Shown here piece by piece: positions 1-8,342 of a stretch of DNA of 64,000 nucleotides (position 1 is the stretch's first letter; each line of letters opens with the position of its first letter). Source of the DNA: Jatrophihabitans telluris. Its GTDB lineage: Bacteria; Actinomycetota; Actinomycetes; Mycobacteriales; Jatrophihabitantaceae. The notes beneath the pieces were generated by a model that searched no databases, was not told the DNA's origin, and was given only the letters and a program-made list of their open reading frames with translations. The DNA lies in assembly GCF_023516435.1 (NCBI RefSeq), contig NZ_CP097332.1, positions 930,001 through 994,000 on the forward strand, given 5' to 3'. The position numbers and the translations under genes are program-made.

Positions 1-1
1 C

Positions 2-571
2 GCCCCCGAGGCCGCCGAGGAATTGATGGGGCGGCAATGGATGGAATTGCAGCGTTGGGTCTTCCCGCAGCGGTTCTTCCGGGAGAACCTCAAGCTCGGT
101 GGGGGCGGCGAGGAAGGGCGCGACAACGACATCCTGGGCGAGACCTTCGAGCGCACCGGTGCGAGCGTGATGGGCAAACGCATGTTCGATGCCGGCGAGC
201 AGGCGTGGCCAGAGGACGCGCCGTTCCACACGCCGGTTTTCGTGCTCACGCACGAGAAACGTGACCCTTGGGAGCGGCCTGGCGGGACCACGTTCTACTT
301 CGTCAACGACGGTATCGAGTCCGCGCTCGGCCTGGCCCGCGAGGCCGCCGCAGATCGCGACGTCCGCATCGCAGGCGGTGGCGCGACGATTCTTGAGTAC
401 CTGAACGCCGGTCTGATCGACGAGTTCGCGATCGCACTCTCGCCCGTCCTGTTCGGCACCGGTGTTCGCCTGTTCGACGGTGTGGACGCCGCCCGCTTGG
501 CGCTGGAGCCGATCCGCGCGGAATCGACGCCGCGGGTGACGCACCTGACCTACGCAGTACGGGCCCGGTGA
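2..571 (+). CDS. Dihydrofolate reductase family protein (RibD C-terminal-like), 5' truncated by window edge
   Basis: The frame is open to the left edge, so the true start lies outside the window; the first internal start codons are TTG 23 and ATG 26. About 190 residues remain of a family that is usually about 200-230 residues. The segment around 'RTGASVMGKRMFDAGE' and the later 'AGGGATILEYLNAGLIDEF' with 'LSPVLFGTG' are typical of the RibD/DHFR-fold C-terminal domain used in many actinobacterial stand-alone 'dihydrofolate reductase family' proteins. These are presumed NAD(P)H-binding reductases whose substrates are mostly unknown, so no pathway is claimed. The neighbouring genes give no functional hint. 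Confidence 0.85.
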   Translation, partial: APEAAEELMGRQWMELQRWVFPQRFFRENLKLGGGGEEGRDNDILGETFERTGASVMGKRMFDAGEQAWPEDAPFHTPVFVLTHEKRDPWERPGGTTFYFVNDGIESALGLAREAAADRDVRIAGGGATILEYLNAGLIDEFAIALSPVLFGTGVRLFDGVDAARLALEPIRAESTPRVTHLTYAVRAR

Positions 572-662
572 CCACCTCGACCGCGCTGGCATCCATTGTG
601 CGGCCCGAACTATGGCGACACGCCGGGCGCCGGCCAAAGTCGGGTCGCACAATGCAGTAAGC

Positions 663-727
663 GCGACGGGGAACCGCGACGGGGAACCGCGACGGGGAAC
701 CGCGACGGGGAACCGCAACGGGGAGAT
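663..727. repeat. Five tandem copies of a 13-bp unit
   Basis: Unit gcgacggggaacc is repeated perfectly four times at 663-714. A fifth, degenerate copy (gcaacggggagat) ends at 727. It lies in the 211-bp gap between the DHFR-like stop and the ribosome binding site of the next gene, so it sits in a 5' untranslated or promoter position. Thirteen is not a multiple of three, which argues against coding use. Confidence 0.9.
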
Positions 728-782
728 GATGGACACGCCATAGCTGGCCCGGTCTCGCGGGCACAAACGCTGGGAGGACGAC

Positions 783-1289
783 GTGACGGCCGATGTCATC
801 GTAGGAGTGGCGGGCGCCCTCGGTGGCGGCGTGGTCGCGTCAGCCACCTCGTTCCTCACGCTTCGGGCCACCCACCGCGCCGAGCGCCAGCGCTGGATCG
901 CCGATCGCGAATGGGAGCACGCCACCGATGTCGCGCGGGCCCGGCGCGAGGCGTACTCGACCTTCCTCGCGCACGAGAACGCGATCATCATGTCCGCCGC
1001 CGCAGTGGCCAACCGGCAGCTGGGACGACCGCCGCTCGGTCACATGCCCGATGACCAGGTGCCGGTGTATCAAGGGCTTCAGGATGCGTACGCGACGGCG
1101 CTGCTGTTGGCCTCCGCATCCACTCAGGCGATGATCATCGAATGCCAACAGTGGCTGGATGAGCTGGTGTGGGCTTCCTGGAAGGGACAGGACCGTCCGA
1201 TGCCGCGCGACGATCTCCACAACGACGTGCTCGCCGCGATGCAGCGGGACGCGGTAGACCCGCCAACCCGCGGCGCCGTCGAGGCATGA
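783..1289 (+). CDS. Hypothetical protein with N-terminal membrane segment
   Basis: 168 residues from GTG 783, chosen because GGGAGG lies six bases upstream. Residues about 4-22 form one hydrophobic segment rich in Gly/Ala/Val. It is followed by a charged helix with many Arg/Glu/Ala (for example RAERQRWIADREWEHATDVA). The pattern, a short N-terminal anchor followed by a long amphipathic helical cytoplasmic part, is common in small actinobacterial hypothetical proteins. No family, catalytic motif or partner is recognised. Coding is supported by strong third-position GC, the ribosome binding site and the absence of a credible competing frame. Confidence 0.7.
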   Translation: MTADVIVGVAGALGGGVVASATSFLTLRATHRAERQRWIADREWEHATDVARARREAYSTFLAHENAIIMSAAAVANRQLGRPPLGHMPDDQVPVYQGLQDAYATALLLASASTQAMIIECQQWLDELVWASWKGQDRPMPRDDLHNDVLAAMQRDAVDPPTRGAVEA

Positions 1290-1852
1290 TCGTGAACGCG
1301 TAGGGATAAGGAACGCTTTTCTGAATTCATCGGCCAAATGCTCATGATGCATGCGGTAACTCGCCTCCGGCGGCTATGTGAGCTACCAATTCGTTCAGCT
1401 GAGCGGGTGGCAGCAGGCCACCGCCGACAAACTCGCCAAGGTCGCCGAAGGTTTCCGCGCCAAGGTCACCGCGCCGGTAATCCTCGCATCGACGTTGTCC
1501 GTCAGATGCAAGCCGAGCGCGTTCCGGTGGCTGCCCAGGCTCCGTCCGGCGCGAACGAGCAGATGACCGCCAACCGGGGACAGAGCAACGGGCAGGATCC
1601 GCGGGCCAACGCTCAGGCTAGGCAACAGACGGCCCAGCGAGCGTCGGATATGAAGATCGTGCCCCGCGACGAGGTGCCGGACATCCCCCGGCAATCGCGG
1701 TCGCAATCGACCTCGTCTCGCCAGTCGGCCGGCAAGGACGGCCCGCGAGCGCAGACCATTCCCAGCACGAGGGCGCGGACGGGCGCGTCTTGCCAACCCC
1801 TGATCCGGGTTCTTCCGAGCGATCGCCTCAGGGGCCTTCGCCACGGTGGCGG
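1290..1852. other. Gene-poor stretch, possibly decayed coding remnant
   Basis: No convincing intact gene is seen. Two plus-strand frames each look protein-like over part of the interval. At about 1369-1490 one frame reads a helical stretch (WQQATADKLAKVAEGFRAKV). At about 1485-1780 another frame reads a hydrophilic Gln/Arg-rich stretch (QMQAERVPVAAQAP, then MKIVPRDEVPDIP). A single frameshift near 1485 would join them, which suggests a broken gene, but neither part matches a family I know. The long plus frame continuing beyond 1850 is antisense to the M50 gene and is not believed. Confidence 0.25.
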
Positions 1853-3922
1853 TCAGTGCTGGTGCGGCTGGCTCTGGGCATCGTTCAACCGCAGCGTTCC
1901 GCGGTGGAAACCGGCCGCGACGAACGTGGTGAAACCGTCGCGATCCAGGCGGAAGAGCCGGGTCGGTGTGGCGGCTCGGACTGTTGCGGCGCGCGGGGAC
2001 TCGCAGAGCAGGGCTCGTTCGCCGACGTGTTCGCCGGCGCTGCGGGTTGCGATCGTGGTCCCGTTTTCGATGATGTCCAACCGCCCGGAGCCGATGACGT
2101 AGAACGCGTCGCCTCCCTCGCCCTGGGTCATGATGGTCTGCCCCGGGGCGACAGCGATCCAGGTGCCCTGGGCGGCAAGCAGGCGCAGGTCGTCGGCGGC
2201 GAGGTGGGCGAAGGGCGGCAGTGCCGCGAGTTCGTGGAGTTGCTGCAGCGTCGGTGCGAATGCGGCCCCGACGGCGCGGCCGGCCAGCAATCGTTCGAAC
2301 GCGCCCTTGGCCAGGACGAACACCTCCCCGCGCTCGGCGGCGCGCACCGTTGCCGTCCGCGGAGCCCCTTCCAGCAGTCCGAACTCGCCGAAGCCCTCCC
2401 CTCGCCGGACAGTGCGCAACACTCCGGTCGCGCCGTTCTCGACCACATCGAACGTCCCCCGGCGTACCAGGTAAAACGCGTCGGCAGTATCGCCCTGCTG
2501 GATGAGGACGCCTCCGCGCGGCACAGTTCGCAACCGGATGCGCCCGGCCACGTCGTTGAGCACCTCGACCGGCACGTCACCGAACAGTCCCGACGCGTCG
2601 AGGAGTTGCGCGGCCTCGACTCGCCACCGGCTCTGCAGCCGGAACACGATCACATGCGCTCGCGCGAGAACCGTCCGTGCCAGCGAACGAAGGGTCAACG
2701 TGGACGCCCGAACCACCGGTCCAAGGACGAACGCCAACACGATGATCAGCAGCAATTTGCCCGTCGCGCCGCCGTGCCACATGGTCAGCAGCGTGTCCCC
2801 GAATACGCGGCGCCAGAAGAACCAGGCCGAACCGAACGCGGCGATCGTGAACAGCACCCCGGCAATGCCGTAGGCGGCCAGTCCGACCTGGCGGTGGGTC
2901 AAACGTTCACGGCGGGCCAGTGTGAACCACAGATCACGTCGCACGAACGCGAGCGAATCCGGGCGCAGGTCGGGCAAGCGCAGCGCGTCGGACAAGATCC
3001 AGTACCCGTCCAACTCCAGGAAGGGAACGAGATTGAGGAACAAGACGAAGTAGTTGATGATCACGAACTGGAACAGAACGTTCGCCGATGTGCTTGTGGG
3101 GAAGGCCCAAAGCGTGATCGCGGCGACGCTGGTGCCGACGATCTCCAGGCCGGGTCCGGCCGCCGCCTGGAGCATCCGTTTCCCGCGGCTGAGCATCACC
3201 GCGTCCGAGGAGTCGATGAAGAACGACGGGGCGCCGAAGTAGATCCGGAATCCGGCCGACTTCACCCGGCGCTGGAAATGGACCAGCACCGCCGCGTGGC
3301 CGAGTTCGTGAATGAAGATGATGATGAGGTCCAGTGCTGCCAGGATCGCAAATACCACGCCGAAGTGCCGGTTCTGGATTCCGTAGTCGTGCGTCCTCGT
3401 CACCGAGGCGAAGGCCGCCGCCCCGAGCACCGTGACCACCGCAGCGATCGCGACACCGACCCGGCTGAAGACATACCGCAGCACGTGCCGATACAGGAAC
3501 TGGACCAGCCGCTCGGCGCCGCTCCACTCCACCGTGAGCGTGCGGAGGAATGCGGCCAGCCGGCCGCTTACCGTCGGCGGATGCAGCGCGGCGCTCAGCG
3601 TGGCGCCGACGTCGAGGTAGCCGGCGCTCAGGAACCCGCCTTGTTCCAGCACCCGAGCGAGCCCGGCGACGCCGGAGGCATCGAGACCACCGCCGGTGGC
3701 CAGGCGATCGAGAACGATCTCGTTGACCGTGCGCCTGCCGTCGAACAGCGGGAGCAGGGACGCATCGTCCGGGGTGAGCCGGTAGAAGCTCACGTCGCGC
3801 GCGTTCCTGAGCACGACGATCGGATCACGGCCGGACACCTCAAGCGTCGCGGTCTCGGCGTCGGCGGCGAGGCAGGGGCGTTGTCGGCCCGGGTCCAGGC
3901 GCTCGGCCAGTACCGTCCACAC
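1853..3922 (-). CDS. PqqD-like / M50 intramembrane zinc peptidase with two cyclic-nucleotide-binding domains
   Basis: Predicted membrane metalloprotease of the site-2 protease (M50) class, about 689 residues. Residues 1-95 resemble the PqqD/RRE fold (LTPDDASLLPLFDGRRTVNEI). Membrane segments follow, carrying the zinc motif HELGH at about 205-209 and the second M50 motif NLVPFLELDGYW at about 298-309. The C-terminal third holds two cNMP-binding folds (about 445-560 with GEGFGEFGLLEGAPRTATV, and 567-680 with GEHVGERALLCESPRAATV). The start is uncertain: the frame is open to TTG 4126, TTG 3973 is possible, and GTG 3922 is preferred because relatives begin about there (VWTVLAERLDPG). It lies 85 bp downstream of a 52-residue peptide gene and near a Crp regulator and a cyclase, which suggests proteolysis gated by cAMP or cGMP. 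Confidence 0.9.
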   Translation of the reverse strand: MWTVLAERLDPGRQRPCLAADAETATLEVSGRDPIVVLRNARDVSFYRLTPDDASLLPLFDGRRTVNEIVLDRLATGGGLDASGVAGLARVLEQGGFLSAGYLDVGATLSAALHPPTVSGRLAAFLRTLTVEWSGAERLVQFLYRHVLRYVFSRVGVAIAAVVTVLGAAAFASVTRTHDYGIQNRHFGVVFAILAALDLIIIFIHELGHAAVLVHFQRRVKSAGFRIYFGAPSFFIDSSDAVMLSRGKRMLQAAAGPGLEIVGTSVAAITLWAFPTSTSANVLFQFVIINYFVLFLNLVPFLELDGYWILSDALRLPDLRPDSLAFVRRDLWFTLARRERLTHRQVGLAAYGIAGVLFTIAAFGSAWFFWRRVFGDTLLTMWHGGATGKLLLIIVLAFVLGPVVRASTLTLRSLARTVLARAHVIVFRLQSRWRVEAAQLLDASGLFGDVPVEVLNDVAGRIRLRTVPRGGVLIQQGDTADAFYLVRRGTFDVVENGATGVLRTVRRGEGFGEFGLLEGAPRTATVRAAERGEVFVLAKGAFERLLAGRAVGAAFAPTLQQLHELAALPPFAHLAADDLRLLAAQGTWIAVAPGQTIMTQGEGGDAFYVIGSGRLDIIENGTTIATRSAGEHVGERALLCESPRAATVRAATPTRLFRLDRDGFTTFVAAGFHRGTLRLNDAQSQPHQH

Positions 3923-4007
3923 ACTTGCGGGCGCACCAGAACCGGGCCCTTGCGCGTGCGCGACCGTACTCAACTCGCGCGAAGCCGCCCTGCCCGAGGT
4001 GCTCGGC

Positions 4008-4166
4008 TCACGGCCAGCGGATGCCGCTGGTCTTACGGCCGGACTTGCGGATAACCTTCCCGACCCGGCTGATCGTGCGTTCGCCTCCCGCGTTGCCCTC
4101 GGTGTCGTTCGCCTCGGGGGCGGCAACGGCCTTCGGGTCAGCGGGCTTGATCTTCTTGTCGGTCAT
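4008..4166 (-). CDS. 52-residue peptide upstream of the PqqD-M50 gene
   Basis: Small gene with ATG 4166 and a good ribosome binding site (GTAGGAGCC, spacing 5). The N-terminal half is charged and disordered (MTDKKIKPADPKAVAAPEAND). The C-terminal part is strongly basic (SRVGKVIRKSGRKTSGIRWP) and ends at TGA. There is no signal peptide or membrane segment. It sits directly upstream of, and on the same strand as, the PqqD-like M50 peptidase, so it may be the substrate or a RiPP-type precursor, with the PqqD-like domain as the recognition element; this is inference only. The alternative is a small basic regulatory or structural protein. Confidence 0.6.
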   Translation of the reverse strand: MTDKKIKPADPKAVAAPEANDTEGNAGGERTISRVGKVIRKSGRKTSGIRWP

Positions 4167-4237
4167 CGCGGGCTCCTACATCGGTGGTGGGCGCTGCTTG
4201 ATGAAGTCATCGTGCGCGGAACCGTCCGCCGCGTCTG

Positions 4238-4903
4238 TCAGTCGGCTGACACTGCGTCGGCTGACGCCCGCAGGGCCTGCTGGTCCAGCACGACGATACG
4301 GCCACGGGCCAGTGCAATGACCCCGTCGAGCTGGAGCTGTTTGAGGACCTGGTTCGTCGTCGGCCTGGTCGTGCCGCACAGTCCCGCGATGTCCTCCTGG
4401 GTCAACGGGACGTCCACGGGTCCGGTCCGGGTGGCATAGGCATCGGCGAGGTCGAGCAGACAGGCCGCGATGCGCTGCGGCAGTGGCACGTACATCGTCT
4501 GCAGCAATTGCCGCGACAAGCGCCGCACCTCGGCCGTCAAGGCCTGCACCAAAACCTGGTCCACAGCAGGGTTCTTCGCTCGCAACGCCGTCATCTGGTC
4601 ACGATGCACGGTGCGGACGGTGACGTCTTCCAGAGCAACCGCGGTGGCGTTGCGCCGGGCCGGGGAAATGACCGCGAGCTCACCGAACACGTCCCCGGCG
4701 ACAAGCACCCGTAGCGTCGCGACCTGCCCCCGAGGCGTGGTCACCCGGATGGCGATCTTGCCCGCCTCCAACAGGTACAGGCAGTCACCCTTATCGCCCT
4801 CGTTGAAGACCGTCTGCCCCTTGCCGATTCGATGGCAGCGGGCCACCGCCAGGATCGCGCGTGCCTGTTCGGCCGGGACCGCATCCAGGATCGCCCACCG
4901 CAC
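4238..4903 (-). CDS. Crp/Fnr family transcriptional regulator
   Basis: 221 residues from GTG 4903. The frame is open further upstream, but that part overlaps the zinc-protein gene and has no Crp character. The N-terminal half is a cNMP-binding beta-roll (FNEGDKGDCLYLLEAGKIAI, then GDVFGELAVIS and RNATAVALEDV). A long dimerisation helix follows. The C-terminal winged helix-turn-helix reads LTQEDIAGLCGTTRPTTNQVLKQL. The length fits Crp/Fnr proteins. The start lies 5 bp after the stop of the zinc protein, so the two are probably cotranscribed. The nearby divergent class III cyclase and the two-cNMP-domain peptidase make a cyclic nucleotide the likely ligand. Confidence 0.92.
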   Translation of the reverse strand: MRWAILDAVPAEQARAILAVARCHRIGKGQTVFNEGDKGDCLYLLEAGKIAIRVTTPRGQVATLRVLVAGDVFGELAVISPARRNATAVALEDVTVRTVHRDQMTALRAKNPAVDQVLVQALTAEVRRLSRQLLQTMYVPLPQRIAACLLDLADAYATRTGPVDVPLTQEDIAGLCGTTRPTTNQVLKQLQLDGVIALARGRIVVLDQQALRASADAVSAD

Positions 4904-4908
4904 CGGCG

Positions 4909-5118
4909 TCAGCTCAGCTCCGGTAGCGGGACCGGGTCCGGGCGAACGCGGCACTTGCCACAGTGCAGCGCGTCCTCCACCACCAAGGCGTTGGGGACCC
5001 CCGCACGCTCGAACAGTTCGAGGATGAACGCCTGTGTCCGGACGTGGTCGGCACAAGTGCCGCGACCGCAGAACCGGCACGACCCGACCGCGGTGCGCGC
5101 ACAAGTCCAGCAGTCCAT
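4909..5118 (-). CDS. Small zinc-binding protein (B-box/DUF2180-like)
   Basis: 69 residues from ATG 5118. Cysteine and histidine pairs are placed as in a treble-clef or B-box zinc finger: CWTC, then CRFCGRGTCADH, and a last CGKC near residue 56. The rest is a short helix (ILELFERAGVPNALVVED). It resembles the small DUF2180-type cysteine-rich proteins of actinobacteria. It has no DNA-binding or catalytic signature of its own. It immediately precedes the Crp/Fnr gene with a 5-bp gap, so it may be a cofactor or redox partner of that regulator. Confidence 0.75.
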   Translation of the reverse strand: MDCWTCARTAVGSCRFCGRGTCADHVRTQAFILELFERAGVPNALVVEDALHCGKCRVRPDPVPLPELS

Positions 5119-5327
5119 TCGCTGATTGTCACACCCAATCCGACATTCCGCGTGACGTCGTCGAAATGTCAATCCTCACGTCCCGCTGATCGGCGGTGAT
5201 GAACCGCGCGCCTCGATCAGAGCTGTCGGGCCGGTCCCGACGCGCATACACTCCGACTGGCCGGGGTCCCCGGCATGGACCGGTGAGGTGCCGAGCACTT
5301 GCCCGGGCGTGCGCGATCGGAGCGGCC

Positions 5328-8300
5328 ATGTCTTGCGTACCGCGTCGTCCGGGGGCGAAAGAGGCCGGTCTCCCGTCGGGCGTGGTCACCTTCATGTTCA
5401 CCGATATCGTCGGCTCGACGCGGTTGTGGGAGTCCGAGCCGCAACCCATGGCGGCCGCGATGGCTCGTCATGACGCGCTGGTCGAAGCTGCGGTGACCGG
5501 GGCGGGGGGCCACCTCGTCCGGCCTCGGGGCGAGGGGGATTCGCGCTTCGCGGTCTTCATCTCGGCGCGTAGCGCGCTCTCCGCGGCCGCCGACATCAGC
5601 CTGGCGTTACAAGCCGAAGTATGGCGGACGTCCTGTCCGGTGCAGGTCCGCACGGCCGTTCATTCGGGTGAGGCCGAGTTCCGCGCCGGCGATTACTACG
5701 GGGAGGTGGTCAATCGCTGCGCCCGGCTGCGCGGTGTGGCGCACCCCGGTCAGATCCTGGTGTCCGCGGCCACCGCGGCGGTGGCCGGACCCGTGCTGCC
5801 CGGGGAGCTGAGCCTGGCCGATCTCGGGGTGCACCGCCTCAAAGACCTGGCTCGCTCCGAGCATGTGTTCCAGCTCGACCATCCCGGGCTTGTGAACACG
5901 TTTCCACCGTTGCTGTCGCTGGATCGTGCTCGGCACAACCTACCGGTGCAGACCTCGACCTTCGTCGGACGCCAGGAGGAAGTTCGCGCGCTGACCACCG
6001 CTGTGCGCGAGAACCGGCTGGTCACGCTCACCGGATTCGGTGGAATGGGCAAGACCCGTCTTGCTCTGCACGTCGGTGCCGAGCTGGCGAAGGGCCCCGA
6101 CGGTGACGTCTGGTTCGTCGATCTGTCCGGAGTCGACGACCCGGCTTCGGTTCCGGCCCGAATCGCGCAGGCGCTCGACGTGCGGTTGGGGGCCGACGAG
6201 CCGACCGACGCGCTGGTGGCAGCACTGCGCGATCAGCCGACCCTGCTGATCCTGGACAACCTGGAACAGATACTCGAGTGTTCCCCGTTCGTCGCAGCCC
6301 TGCTGGCCGCCGTTGAGCCACTGCGAATACTGGCCACGAGCAGACAAGCCTTGCGCGTTCGAGGTGAACGCCAGTTCCTGCTGCTTCCGATGCCCTCACC
6401 CGAACCGGGCGAGACGTTGGAAACGATCTCGACCTTCGACGCCGTCCGGCTGTTCCTCGACCGCGCCGTGTCGGTCAGACCGGAGTTCACCATCACCGCC
6501 GCAAACGCCTCGGCGGTCGCTGCGATCTGTGGCCGGCTGGACGGACAGCCGCTGGCGTTGGAACTTGCCGCCGCGCGAATGAAGATGCTGACGGTCGATG
6601 AGCTGACGCACCGTCTGGACGCGGGTCTGCAGATTCTTGGCGGGGGCTCACGCGACATCCCCGAACGGCACCGAACGCTGCGCGCAACGATCGCGTGGTC
6701 GGTCGATGCACTCGACGCCGAGGAGCGGGAACTACTTGCCGCGATGTCGATCCTGTCCGCTGTCGCCGACTTCGACCTTGTCGAGGCGATCGCGGGCGCC
6801 GACCTGGACGCGTTCGCGGCCCTCGAATCCCTCGTCGAGAAGTCCCTGGTCCGCCCTGTTGACGGTGAGCGGACCGGTTACGCCTTGCTGGTGAGCATCC
6901 GCCTGTACGCCGCCGAATTGCTCACCGACGACTCTCGCCGCGGGTACCGGGACCGGCACGCGGACTACCTGACCCGTCGGCTCAGGGAACTCGCGCAAGC
7001 CTCCGTCGTGTCCGATCAGGTCGCGTTCGTGATCGGTCAGCTGGATCACCTGCGTGCTGCCATCGCCCACCGTCGGGCGCTCGGGCCGCCCGCAGCGGAG
7101 ATCGCCCTGCTCGCGGGTATCGAGGGATTCATGGTGCGGCTCGGCTACGCCTCGGAGTACCTGTCGATCTCCGAACACGTCCTTGCCCTCGACGCTCGTC
7201 CGGACGACCGGGTCACGATCCTGGCTGCACGGATGACGGCACGTCTGAACCTGGGTCTGGGCGTTGACCCCGCGGAGCAAACAGCTCTGCGGCTCAGCGC
7301 AGGTCAATGCTCCGATCCCATGAACCGGGCCATCGGGCTCGTGATGCTGCTGGCCACGACGCAGACCGCGTCGGAGTTCTCGGCTGCCCACGACGACGTG
7401 GATGACGCCCTCGCGCTCCTCGACGGCGCGCAGCTGCTGGAGTGTCAGCTCGGGCGCGACAGCCTGACCGCGCGGTGTCTGCGTTTTGCCGATCCCCCGC
7501 GGGCAATGGACGCGGCTCTGGCGTTGCTGGAAGCCGAGCCCGGTCTCGGATACGCAGACGTGGGCCGGATCCGCCTTGCCGCGCTGCTCCTGGATGCCGG
7601 GCGCGGTGCCGAGGCCCTCGACGTCACAGTCCCCCTGGCGGGCGCGACGTTGTCCTTCTCTCCGGAGTGGCAGACGCGCGCGCTCTGTGTTCGAGCTGAA
7701 GCCCTGCACGCTGTCGGTGACCTCGACGCCGCGATGCACTTGGCGGCGACAGCATTTCATCGAGAGATCGAGGAAGATCAGACGCCCAACGAGGCTGCGC
7801 AGGTGCTCGCTGATCTGCATCGCGTTCGTGGCGAGTTGGCTGAGGCGTTGGCCGCCCTCGACCGTGCGGACGGGCAGATGCCGCGGCCGCTCGGGGTTGT
7901 CGGTGCGGCGAACCTTTGGCGGCGCGCTGTCCTGCTTCGCCGGCTGGGCAGAGCCGACCAGCGTTCAGCTGACCTCGAGCATGCCATCGACCTATTCCTC
8001 GCCGAGCCGCTCTACGGGGTGCGCGACCTGTTGGCTTGCGCGGTCGAGACGGCCGTCCGGATCGTCCAAAAGCAGCCCGCGGACGCCGCGCGCCTCCTCG
8101 GCTGGGTCGATGCCAATCGTCGTGATTGGGTCCTGCCCTTCGGAATGGAGGAGGAAATCCAGCCGCTGGCCGCTCGGCTACTTCCCTCCTGGCAAGCCGA
8201 ATACGACAACAACCGCCGCGGCGACCCGTACCCGGCGCGACCGTTGACGGTCTCACCACAACCGCCGTTGCGAGTCGCTCCGCATCAGGTGGACGCGGCG

Positions 8301-8342
8301 TCAGCGCAGGTGGATGCACAGGGGTTAGGCGGCGCGGTTTAG
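5328..8342 (+). CDS. Class III adenylate/guanylate cyclase domain - AAA ATPase - TPR regulator
   Basis: 1004 residues from ATG 5328, chosen because upstream in-frame starts precede only Arg-rich low-quality sequence. The cyclase domain occupies residues about 18-185. The first metal Asp is in FTDIVGST and the second in RGEGDSRFAVF; NRCARLRG supplies the usual Asn and Arg. An NB-ARC/AAA module follows from about 205, with P-loop GFGGMGKTRLAL near 236 and Walker B LLILDNLE. The C-terminal half is helical, TPR-like. This architecture belongs to the large actinobacterial family of cyclase-ATPase signalling proteins. It is divergent from the zinc protein/Crp pair and ends overlapping the stop codon of the next, convergent gene. 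Confidence 0.92.
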   Translation: MSCVPRRPGAKEAGLPSGVVTFMFTDIVGSTRLWESEPQPMAAAMARHDALVEAAVTGAGGHLVRPRGEGDSRFAVFISARSALSAAADISLALQAEVWRTSCPVQVRTAVHSGEAEFRAGDYYGEVVNRCARLRGVAHPGQILVSAATAAVAGPVLPGELSLADLGVHRLKDLARSEHVFQLDHPGLVNTFPPLLSLDRARHNLPVQTSTFVGRQEEVRALTTAVRENRLVTLTGFGGMGKTRLALHVGAELAKGPDGDVWFVDLSGVDDPASVPARIAQALDVRLGADEPTDALVAALRDQPTLLILDNLEQILECSPFVAALLAAVEPLRILATSRQALRVRGERQFLLLPMPSPEPGETLETISTFDAVRLFLDRAVSVRPEFTITAANASAVAAICGRLDGQPLALELAAARMKMLTVDELTHRLDAGLQILGGGSRDIPERHRTLRATIAWSVDALDAEERELLAAMSILSAVADFDLVEAIAGADLDAFAALESLVEKSLVRPVDGERTGYALLVSIRLYAAELLTDDSRRGYRDRHADYLTRRLRELAQASVVSDQVAFVIGQLDHLRAAIAHRRALGPPAAEIALLAGIEGFMVRLGYASEYLSISEHVLALDARPDDRVTILAARMTARLNLGLGVDPAEQTALRLSAGQCSDPMNRAIGLVMLLATTQTASEFSAAHDDVDDALALLDGAQLLECQLGRDSLTARCLRFADPPRAMDAALALLEAEPGLGYADVGRIRLAALLLDAGRGAEALDVTVPLAGATLSFSPEWQTRALCVRAEALHAVGDLDAAMHLAATAFHREIEEDQTPNEAAQVLADLHRVRGELAEALAALDRADGQMPRPLGVVGAANLWRRAVLLRRLGRADQRSADLEHAIDLFLAEPLYGVRDLLACAVETAVRIVQKQPADAARLLGWVDANRRDWVLPFGMEEEIQPLAARLLPSWQAEYDNNRRGDPYPARPLTVSPQPPLRVAPHQVDAASAQVDAQGLGGAV

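Noticed and set aside
1790-4054. A 754-codon plus-strand open frame antisense to the M50 peptidase
   Set aside because: It has no protein-family features and the minus frame carries unmistakable M50 and cNMP motifs; long antisense frames are common at this GC content.
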